The translations under genes were made by a program, and so were the position numbers. Positions 1-6,835 of a stretch of DNA of 8,615 nucleotides are shown piece by piece; position 1 is the stretch's first letter; each line of letters begins with the position of its first letter. The stretch is from Actinomycetes bacterium (GTDB lineage Bacteria; Actinomycetota; Acidimicrobiia; Acidimicrobiales; Palsa-688). The stretch is taken from assembly GCA_021796905.1 (NCBI GenBank), contig JAKABK010000052.1, positions 1 through 8,615 of the forward strand, in the 5' to 3' direction. The notes beneath the pieces are model-generated. The model searched no databases. It was given only the letters and a program-made list of their open reading frames with translations, and was not told the DNA's origin.

Positions 1-1909
<1,909 letters not shown>

Positions 1910-1917
1910 GGGGACGT

Positions 1918-1935
1918 CCCCCGCTCCAGCGGGGG
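1918..1935. terminator. GC-rich hairpin after metX, possible terminator
   Basis: A perfect 7-bp stem pairs 1918-1924 with 1929-1935 around the loop TCCA, 8 bases after the metX stop and between two converging genes. There is no T-tract on either strand, so it is at best a weak or non-canonical intrinsic terminator. The assignment rests on position and symmetry only. Confidence 0.35.
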
Positions 1936-1941
1936 CGGCCG

Positions 1942-2016
1942 CCGGTGGTCAGCGGCCGGCGGTCAGCGGCCGGCGGTGAGTGGGCGGGCCCGGTGGTCAG
2001 CGGCCGGCGGTGAGTG
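1942..2016. repeat. Short GC-rich direct repeats over the 3' end of the aldo/keto reductase gene
   Basis: The 14-mer GGTCAGCGGCCGGC occurs three times, at 1947-1960, 1961-1974 and 1995-2008. The first two copies abut. Longer matches extend it: 22 bases at 1942-1963 equal 1990-2011, and 22 bases at 1961-1982 equal 1995-2016. The rightmost copy contains the stop codon (1997-1999) and last codons of the reductase, so the other copies look like local duplications of a gene end, probably by slippage. The spacing of 34 and 48 bp and the absence of uniform spacers exclude a CRISPR array. Confidence 0.8.
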
Positions 2017-2860
2017 AGCCCACCTGCTCCGGGGTGAGCTGCACCTCGGCCGCGGCGCAGTTCTCCTCGAGGTGGCCGACCGACGACGTGCCCGGGATGG
2101 GCAGCATTACCGGCGAGCGGGCGAGGAGCCAGGCCAGGGCGACCTGCGACGGCGTCGCCCCCGACTCCTCGACGATCTCGTCGACCGGGCCGCCGGGGCG
2201 GGCGAGCTCGCCGGCGGCGATCGGGAACCACGGGATGAAGCCGATGCCCTGCTGTTCGCAGAAGTCGACGACGTCCTCCGACTGGCGGTTGGCCAGGTTG
2301 TAGAGGTTCTGCACCGTGACCACCGGGACGACCTCGCGGGCGGCCTCGATCTCCTCGACGGACACCTCGGAGAGGCCCACGGCGCCGACCTTGCCCTCGT
2401 CGAGGAGATCCCGCAGGAGACCGAACTGCTCGTCGGCGGGCACCTCGGGGTCGATGCGGTGGAGCTGGAACAGGTCGATGCGCTCGACGCCGAGCCTCCG
2501 TAGGCTCATCTCTGCCTCCTGCCGGAGGTACTCGGGACGCCCGACGGGATGCCACTGGTCCGGACCGGTACGGGTGAGGCCGGCCTTGGTGGCGATCACC
2601 AGACCCTCCGGGTAGGGGTGGAGGGCCTCGCGGATCAGGTCCTCGCTCACGTAGGGACCGTAGGAGTCGGCGGTGTCGATGAAGTCGACCCCGAGCTCGA
2701 TGGCGCGCCGGAGCACCGACTTGGCCACCCCCCGGTCCTCCGGTTCGCCCCAGATCCCCCTGCCGGTGAGCCGCATCGCCCCGTAGCCGAGGCGGTGGAC
2801 CCGGACGCCGGCGATCTCGAAGGTGCCGGCCGAGTGGACAGGACGGTTGGTGGGGCTCAT
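1997..2860 (-). CDS. Aldo/keto reductase family oxidoreductase
   Basis: This is a soluble NADPH-dependent (beta/alpha)8-barrel reductase of 287 residues, a usual length for small bacterial members. The catalytic tetrad is complete: Asp62 and Tyr67 in DTADSYG, Lys92 in VIATKAG and His134 in FQLHRID. The cofactor phosphate-binding segment is [13 protein letters not shown] at about residues 255-267. The sequence resembles the bacterial aldo/keto reductases with GYGAMRLTG near the N-terminus, but the physiological substrate cannot be told from sequence. The start is the ATG at 2858-2860, preceded by GAGGAG with a 6-base spacer. A further start codon in frame at 2936-2938 would add 26 residues (mostly Gly, Ala, Ser, Pro) that do not look like the family, so I reject it. 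It converges on metX, with an 87-bp gap, and diverges from hrcA. The stop lies in a direct-repeat cluster. Confidence 0.92.
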   Translation of the reverse strand: MSPTNRPVHSAGTFEIAGVRVHRLGYGAMRLTGRGIWGEPEDRGVAKSVLRRAIELGVDFIDTADSYGPYVSEDLIREALHPYPEGLVIATKAGLTRTGPDQWHPVGRPEYLRQEAEMSLRRLGVERIDLFQLHRIDPEVPADEQFGLLRDLLDEGKVGAVGLSEVSVEEIEAAREVVPVVTVQNLYNLANRQSEDVVDFCEQQGIGFIPWFPIAAGELARPGGPVDEIVEESGATPSQVALAWLLARSPVMLPIPGTSSVGHLEENCAAAEVQLTPEQVGSLTAGR

Positions 2861-2865
2861 CGGCT

Positions 2866-2872
2866 GCTCCTC
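2866..2872 (-). promoter_or_regulatory. Ribosome binding site of the aldo/keto reductase
   Basis: On the minus strand GAGGAG sits about 6 bases upstream of the ATG at 2858-2860. It is one of the better Shine-Dalgarno matches in the window and decides the start in favour of this ATG over the one at 2936-2938. Confidence 0.65.
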
Positions 2873-2926
2873 GATCTGGTGCTGCGGCGTTCGTGGCCCG
2901 CTCGCCGCCGACGCGGGCGCGCCGTG

Positions 2927-2953
2927 CCCCGAGCCCATACCCGAAGCTCGGGG
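2927..2953. promoter_or_regulatory. Inverted repeat in the divergent reductase/hrcA region
   Basis: CCCCGAGC at 2927-2934 and GCTCGGGG at 2946-2953 form a perfect 8-bp inverted repeat with an 11-base spacer, about 20 bp centre to centre. It lies between two divergent genes, where an operator would be expected. It is not a CIRCE element (TTAGCACTC-N9-GAGTGCTAA), so there is no sign that HrcA binds here. It could also be a hairpin in the reductase leader. Function is unproven. Confidence 0.35.
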
Positions 2954-2999
2954 GGCTCACGCATCGGAGTCAATCACCGTCCCGGTGGGTCGCGGCCGG

Positions 3000-3005
3000 T
3001 ATCAT
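3000..3005 (+). promoter_or_regulatory. Possible -10 box for hrcA
   Basis: TATCAT matches the TAnnnT core of the sigma-70 type -10 element. A transcript starting 6-8 bases downstream would begin just before the ATG at 3016, giving an almost leaderless mRNA. This fits the absence of a Shine-Dalgarno there. No convincing -35 lies at the expected distance. If this box is right, the ATG at 3004 cannot be the start. Confidence 0.3.
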
Positions 3006-3015
3006 GGTGCTTGGA

Positions 3016-4023
3016 ATGCTGGAAGATCGAAAGGCAGCGATCCTCCGGGCAGTGGTGGAGGAGTACATCCAGACCGCCCAGCCGGTCGGGTCCTCCCACG
3101 TCGCCAGCCGTGCCCACCTCGGGGTGTCGCCGGCGACGGTGCGCAACGAGATGAACCAGCTCGAGAAGGACGGGTACCTCACCCAGCCCCACACCAGCGC
3201 CGGGCGGGTCCCGACCGATATGGGCTACCGGTTCTTCGTCGACTCGCTCACCACCCCCGGGAGCCTCGACGAGGTCCGGACCCAGCAGGTGAGGGACTTC
3301 TTCGCCCGTGCCCACGGGGAGCTGGAGCGGATGCTCGGAGACACCAGTCGTCTCCTGTCCGGGCTCACCGACTACGCCGCGGTGGTCACCGCACCCAACG
3401 CCGAGGCGCTCGTCGTCAGATCGGTCCAGCTCGTGTCCCTCTCGCCGAGGGTGGTGATGGTCGTAGCGGTGCTCTCCAACGGCAGCATCGAGAAGCGCAA
3501 CCTCGACCTGGGGGCCGATGCGGCGGTCAGCGACGTGGCGGTCGCGGCGGCGTCGGCCCACCTGGGGGCCACCCTCACCGGCCGGGTGTGGGGAGCCATG
3601 CCCCCGGCGTCGCCGACCGGCGACGCCGGCGTCGACGACCTGGTGTCCCGGGCCCACGAGGCCCTGTGCTCGGTGACCCCGACCGGCGGGGACCAGGTCT
3701 ATGTGGGGGGAGCGGCGCGGATGGCCGCTGCTTTCGACGCCGTCGGCACCATCCGCCAAGTCCTCGACATCATGGAGCAGCAGTACGTGCTGGTCACCTT
3801 GCTGCGCGACGTGCTCGATCGCGGGCTGTCGGTGGCGATCGGTGCGGAGCACGGGCTCCAGTCGCTCGCCGACTGCTCGCTCGTGGTCGCCCCCTACGAC
3901 GTCGAGGGTGAGAGGGGCACGATCGCCATCCTCGGCCCCACCCGGATGCACTACGACCAGGCGTTGGCGGCCGTCGGCTTGGTGAGCGAACGGCTCGGTC
4001 GGGCGCTCAGCGAGGGGGTCTGA
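3016..4023 (+). CDS. hrcA: Heat-inducible transcriptional repressor HrcA
   Basis: HrcA represses class I heat-shock genes (typically groESL and often dnaK) by binding the CIRCE operator, and depends on GroEL for activity. The product is 335 residues from the ATG at 3016, usual for the family. The N-terminal winged helix (about 1-75) shows YIQTAQPVGSSHVASRA, the recognition helix region SPATVRNEMNQLEKDGYL, then the hallmark PHTSAGRVPTDMGYRFFVD. The GAF-like middle is followed by the C-terminal signature GTIAILGPTRMHYDQA. I chose 3016 because MLEDRKAAIL is a typical HrcA beginning; an ATG at 3004 would add MVLG and cannot be excluded. Neither has a clear Shine-Dalgarno. I found no CIRCE element anywhere in the window, so its targets, including any autoregulation, must lie elsewhere or use a diverged operator. 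dnaJ follows after 133 bp. Confidence 0.95.
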   Translation: MLEDRKAAILRAVVEEYIQTAQPVGSSHVASRAHLGVSPATVRNEMNQLEKDGYLTQPHTSAGRVPTDMGYRFFVDSLTTPGSLDEVRTQQVRDFFARAHGELERMLGDTSRLLSGLTDYAAVVTAPNAEALVVRSVQLVSLSPRVVMVVAVLSNGSIEKRNLDLGADAAVSDVAVAAASAHLGATLTGRVWGAMPPASPTGDAGVDDLVSRAHEALCSVTPTGGDQVYVGGAARMAAAFDAVGTIRQVLDIMEQQYVLVTLLRDVLDRGLSVAIGAEHGLQSLADCSLVVAPYDVEGERGTIAILGPTRMHYDQALAAVGLVSERLGRALSEGV

Positions 4024-4071
4024 TCTGACCGCTCTCCGCTGCCATGGCGGGCGGCGGGCCGAGCCCCACCT

Positions 4072-4098
4072 CACCGGCCGGAGGTGTCCCGGCCGGTG
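4072..4098. promoter_or_regulatory. Strong hairpin in the hrcA-dnaJ gap
   Basis: A perfect 10-bp inverted repeat pairs 4072-4081 with 4089-4098 around a 7-base loop. It is the strongest intergenic stem I see in the window. It begins 48 bases after the hrcA stop and ends 58 bases before the dnaJ start. There is no downstream T-run, so it may be an attenuating or processing hairpin, a non-canonical terminator or a protein operator. A terminator role would fit with dnaJ having its own promoter. Confidence 0.45.
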
Positions 4099-4141
4099 CT
4101 GAAGCGCCCGACGGCGCAGCAGGCATCCCCGATCTGCCGGG

Positions 4142-4147
4142 TAACCT
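4142..4147 (+). promoter_or_regulatory. Possible -10 box for dnaJ
   Basis: TAACCT matches TAnnnT and ends 9 bases before the GTG at 4157. Transcription would start at about 4154-4156, making dnaJ leaderless or nearly so. That agrees with the lack of any Shine-Dalgarno before this GTG. No good -35 is visible. Confidence 0.3.
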
Positions 4148-4156
4148 TCTCCCACC

Positions 4157-5287
4157 GTGGCAGCCGCCGACGACTACTACCAAGTGCTCGGGGTGTCCCG
4201 TAACGCCACCGAGCCCGAGATCAAGCGGGCCTACCTCCGCCTGGCCCGGGAGCTGCACCCCGACGCCAACCAGGGCGACCCGGCCAACGAGGAGCGTTTC
4301 AAGCTCGTCAACCTGGCCTACGAGACCCTTCGCGACCCCGAGCGGCGGCGACAGTACGACATGTTCGGAGCGGGCGGGCCCCGCCAGGGCGCCGCCGACC
4401 CCTTCGGCTTCGGGGCGGGCAACGGGTTCGGGGACCTCTTCGACGCCTTCTTCGGCTCCGGGGGCGGGTTCACCTCGGCGAGCGCTGCGCGGCGGGGCCC
4501 TCGCCGCGGGGAAGACGTCGAGGCGGTGCTCGAGCTCGACTTCGCCGTGGCGATCTTCGGGGGCGAGGAGCAGATCAACGTGCGGCTCCCGAGCGCCTGC
4601 TCCACCTGCAACGGATCGGGCGCCCGACCTGGCACGACCCCGACGACCTGCTCGGTTTGCAGGGGCGCCGGGGAGGTGCGCCAGGTGCGACAGTCGATCC
4701 TCGGTCAGATGGTCACCGCTTCGCCGTGCTCCCGTTGCGGCGGGACGGGAGAGGAGATCAGCTCTCCCTGCCCCGACTGCCGGGGCGACGGTCGGCGCAC
4801 CGTCGAGCAGAGCTTCGTGGTCGACGTGCCTGCCGGGGTCGACGAAGGCTCGACCTTGCGGCTCACCGGTCGCGGCGCCGGAGGGGTCCGCGGAGGTCCA
4901 CCCGGAGACCTCTACGTCCACTTGAGGGTGAGACCTCATCCGCGTATCACCAGGCAGGGCGCCGACCTGCGTACGACGGTGCACGTGTCGATGACCCAGG
5001 CGGCCCTCGGTACCCAACTGATCCTCGACACCCTCGACGGACAGGAGGAGCTGACCATCCCCCCCGGGACCCAGGGCGGGAGGGAGATCCGCCTGCGGGG
5101 CAAAGGGGTGCCGCACCTCCAGGGCCGCGGTCGCGGTGACCTGGTCGTCGACGTCGCGGTCGACACCCCGACCGGGTTGAACAAGGCGCAGGAGGACCTG
5201 CTCAGGGCGCTGGCGGCGGAGCGGGGCGAGGTCGTCGCCGATGCCGACGCCGGGCTCCTCTCCAAGATCCGCGGCGCGTTCAAGTAG
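4157..5287 (+). CDS. dnaJ: Chaperone protein DnaJ (DnaJ2 type)
   Basis: This type I Hsp40 co-chaperone stimulates the DnaK ATPase and delivers unfolded clients in the cytoplasm. The product is 376 residues, full length. The J domain occupies about 5-70 with HPD at 34-36. A Gly/Phe-rich linker (71-105) follows. The zinc-finger domain has all four CxxCxGxG motifs intact: CSTCNGSG (148), CSVCRGAG (165), CSRCGGTG (191) and CPDCRGDG (205). The C-terminal client-binding domains run from about 215, with GDLYVHLRVRPHPRITRQGADL and GGREIRLRGKGVPHLQGRGRGDL. Location after hrcA and before rsmE, with no dnaK or grpE adjacent, matches the actinobacterial DnaJ2 locus; a DnaJ1 with dnaK-grpE would be expected elsewhere in the genome. 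The start is a GTG giving MAAADDYYQVLGV, with no Shine-Dalgarno. rsmE begins 7 bases after its TAG, indicating one operon. Confidence 0.97.
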   Translation: MAAADDYYQVLGVSRNATEPEIKRAYLRLARELHPDANQGDPANEERFKLVNLAYETLRDPERRRQYDMFGAGGPRQGAADPFGFGAGNGFGDLFDAFFGSGGGFTSASAARRGPRRGEDVEAVLELDFAVAIFGGEEQINVRLPSACSTCNGSGARPGTTPTTCSVCRGAGEVRQVRQSILGQMVTASPCSRCGGTGEEISSPCPDCRGDGRRTVEQSFVVDVPAGVDEGSTLRLTGRGAGGVRGGPPGDLYVHLRVRPHPRITRQGADLRTTVHVSMTQAALGTQLILDTLDGQEELTIPPGTQGGREIRLRGKGVPHLQGRGRGDLVVDVAVDTPTGLNKAQEDLLRALAAERGEVVADADAGLLSKIRGAFK

Positions 5288-5292
5288 GGGGA
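5286..5292 (+). promoter_or_regulatory. Ribosome binding site of rsmE
   Basis: AGGGGGA begins within the dnaJ stop codon and precedes the GTG at 5295. This supports 5295 as the start and coupling of the two genes. A second GTG at 5307 is also preceded by GGGGAG, but with no spacer, which makes it less likely. Confidence 0.5.
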
Positions 5293-5294
5293 GC

Positions 5295-6119
5295 GTGCCC
5301 GGGGAGGTGCCGGCCGGGACCGCAGCGCGGAGGTCCGCCGCGGCCCACGTGTTCGTCGCTGACCTCTCCTCGCCGGCGTTGGGCGAGGATGACGCCCAGC
5401 ACCTGCTCCGGGTCCTGCGGTTGCGGCCCGGGGAGGTCGTCGGGACATCCGACGGTCGCGGCGGGTGGCGGGCCTGCCGGTTGGGCGGTGACGGTCGCCT
5501 CGAGGCCGATGGCGATCCGGTCTTCGAGGACCCCCCCCGGCCGTCGGTGACGGTCGGGTTCGCCGTGCCCAAGGGCGATCGCGCCGACTGGGCGGTCCAG
5601 AAGCTGACCGAGGTCGGGGTGGAACGGATCGTCCCGCTGCTCACCGAGCTCGGCGTGGTGCGCCCGGAGGGTGACCGTGCCGGGCGGCGGGTCGCTCGGT
5701 GGACGGCGATCGCCCGGTCCGCGGCGATGCAGAGCCGGCGGTTGTGGCTGCCCGAGGTCGCAGCTCCGAGGACCCTCGCCGAGGTGCTCGGCGGATGCCC
5801 GCCCGACCAGCGCTGCGCTGGGCCTCGCGCACCCCTTCGGTGGGGGTCGGTCGCGCTCGCCGAACCGGGTGGCCCGGCGCCCACCCTCGAGCACCCTACG
5901 GTGCTCGTCGGACCCGAGGGCGGTTGGGGCGGGGCGGAGCGCGAAGCGGCGCCGGCGACCGTCGGGCTCGGGACCACGGTCCTGCGCACCGAGACCGCGG
6001 CGGTCGTCGCCGGCACCCTCCTAGTCGCCCTCCGCTCGGGGCTGGTCTCGCCGGCGGGTCGCGGGGCCCGCGGTGGTCACGGCTCGCCGTCGGCGGGTCC
6101 GGAACCGGGGGAGTCGTAG
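5295..6119 (+). CDS. rsmE: 16S rRNA (uracil-1498-N3)-methyltransferase RsmE
   Basis: RsmE uses S-adenosylmethionine to methylate N3 of U1498 in helix 44 of 16S rRNA on the small subunit. The product is 274 residues, about 25-30 longer than typical. The N-terminal PUA-like RNA-binding domain (about 18-85) contains HVFVADL, DDAQHLLRVLRLRPGE and DGRGGWRACRL. The SPOUT domain follows with KGDRADWAVQKLTEVGV (93-109), AAMQSRR (about 143-149) and the knotted cofactor site: VLVGPEGGW (203-211) and LRTETAAVVAG (230-240). The extra length comes from a disordered leader and from a Gly/Ser/Pro-rich tail after residue 250, which carries no recognisable motif. The start is GTG 5295, chosen for its purine-rich upstream site; in-frame GTGs at 5307 and 5349 would also keep the domains. 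It is probably co-transcribed with dnaJ, as in other actinobacteria. Confidence 0.95.
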   Translation: MPGEVPAGTAARRSAAAHVFVADLSSPALGEDDAQHLLRVLRLRPGEVVGTSDGRGGWRACRLGGDGRLEADGDPVFEDPPRPSVTVGFAVPKGDRADWAVQKLTEVGVERIVPLLTELGVVRPEGDRAGRRVARWTAIARSAAMQSRRLWLPEVAAPRTLAEVLGGCPPDQRCAGPRAPLRWGSVALAEPGGPAPTLEHPTVLVGPEGGWGGAEREAAPATVGLGTTVLRTETAAVVAGTLLVALRSGLVSPAGRGARGGHGSPSAGPEPGES

Positions 6120-6144
6120 CGCTCGCCTGCGGCGCTCGCTACGA
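6114..6144. promoter_or_regulatory. Inverted repeat over the bldD-like gene promoter, candidate operator
   Basis: TCGTAGCG at 6114-6121 and CGCTACGA at 6137-6144 are perfect 8-bp inverted repeats, 23 bp centre to centre, or about two helical turns. The right arm lies in the probable -10 box and the left arm overlaps the rsmE stop. A direct repeat, GCGCTCGC, occurs at 6119-6126 and 6132-6139. Streptomyces BldD represses its own gene, so autoregulation is a reasonable guess, but the arms do not closely match the described BldD box. A hairpin with a 15-base loop is the alternative. Confidence 0.4.
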
Positions 6145-6145
6145 T
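6140..6145 (+). promoter_or_regulatory. Probable -10 box of the bldD-like gene
   Basis: TACGAT agrees with TAnnnT and predicts a start near 6152, leaving a short leader that contains the GGGAGG ribosome site. No clear -35 hexamer is present at 17 bp, so a promoter here is plausible but not certain. Confidence 0.4.
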
Positions 6146-6159
6146 CCTGGCCCTGCGTC

Positions 6160-6165
6160 GGGAGG
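6160..6165 (+). promoter_or_regulatory. Ribosome binding site of the bldD-like gene
   Basis: GGGAGG lies 5 bases upstream of the GTG at 6171. It is a strong Shine-Dalgarno match and fixes the start of the regulator. Confidence 0.65.
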
Positions 6166-6170
6166 CCAGC

Positions 6171-6734
6171 GTGTCCGAGATCCTCGAGAGCAGTTACACA
6201 CAGAGAGTGGGTGAGCGTCTGCGGACGGTCAGGCAGCAGCAGCGCCTGTCCCTGCAAGCGGTCGAGGGCCTCTCGGGGGAGGAGTTCAAGGCGTCTGTCC
6301 TCGGGGCCTACGAGCGCGGGGAGAGGGCGATATCCGTGCCCCGCCTGCAGCGCCTCGCCCGCTTCTACCACGTGCCGGTCGACCAGCTCCTCCCGAGGGA
6401 CCCGACCTCCGAGCCGGGGGAGGGTTCCGCGCCGGGTCCCGACGACGGCGACAGCGGGGGTGGGCTCACCATCGACCTCACCCGGATCGAGCAGCTCGGA
6501 CCGGAGATCCTCGGGCGGGCCGAGGGGGAGATGCTGGGGCGTTACCTCTCCACCGTCCAGGTCCAGCGCCAGGACTTCAACGGTCGGGTCCTCACCGTCC
6601 GGCGGGAGGACCTCTGGGTCCTCGCAGCGCTGTTCGACGTCCCGGTCGAGGAGGTCCGGCGCCGGCTCGACGCGCCGGACCTGCGCCGACCGGCCGAGAG
6701 GGGCCGGCGGGCGGGGACCCGCCAGCCCGGCTGA
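6171..6734 (+). CDS. BldD-like helix-turn-helix transcriptional regulator, candidate c-di-GMP binder
   Basis: The protein of 187 residues aligns over most of its length with Streptomyces BldD, as I remember that sequence. The Xre/Cro-type DNA-binding domain (about 9-75) reads QRVGERLRTVRQQQRLSLQAVE, then VLGAYERGERAISVPRLQRLARFYHVPVDQLLP. A Gly/Asp/Pro linker (76-98) follows. The C-terminal domain (99-167) begins LTIDLTRIEQL and contains RYLSTVQVQRQDFNG and VRREDLWVLAALFDV. In Streptomyces, this domain binds a cyclic-di-GMP tetramer through RXD-X8-RXXD, which dimerises BldD on DNA. Here Arg133, Asp135, Arg144 and Asp147 keep that spacing exactly, although the Gly, Gln and first Asp of RGD/RQDD are replaced by Gln, Arg and Glu. 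The tail after 167 is Arg-rich and unassigned. It starts at a GTG with a strong ribosome site, 51 bases after rsmE, and probably has its own promoter. hemW follows closely. Its regulon is unknown. Full orthology to bldD is likely but unproven, so I give no symbol. Confidence 0.88.
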   Translation: MSEILESSYTQRVGERLRTVRQQQRLSLQAVEGLSGEEFKASVLGAYERGERAISVPRLQRLARFYHVPVDQLLPRDPTSEPGEGSAPGPDDGDSGGGLTIDLTRIEQLGPEILGRAEGEMLGRYLSTVQVQRQDFNGRVLTVRREDLWVLAALFDVPVEEVRRRLDAPDLRRPAERGRRAGTRQPG

Positions 6735-6835
6735 CCGCCACGGCGCCAACCCCCTCCGTAGCGCTGCGGGCGCCCACCGGCACCGGTCCGTCGGGACAGG
6801 GGCCCGGTGCCCCCGAGTCGCCTCGGGCCTTCGGG

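Noticed and set aside
1942..2016. CRISPR or satellite array
   Set aside because: There are only three short copies, two of them abutting, with unequal spacing and no unique spacers.
2861..2938. Longer N-terminus of the aldo/keto reductase
   Set aside because: The extra 26 residues are not family-like, while the ATG at 2858-2860 has a strong GAGGAG site.
2974..4155. Minus-strand open frame of 393 codons antisense to hrcA
   Set aside because: No domain is recognisable; it mirrors HrcA codons with low stop density due to high GC.
5241..5294. Earlier rsmE start inside dnaJ
   Set aside because: It would overlap the end of dnaJ by 47 bases; GTG 5295 has a purine-rich ribosome site just after the dnaJ stop.
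4007..6016. Minus-strand open frame of 669 codons across dnaJ and rsmE
   Set aside because: It lies antisense to two well-identified genes, has shadow composition and no recognisable domain.
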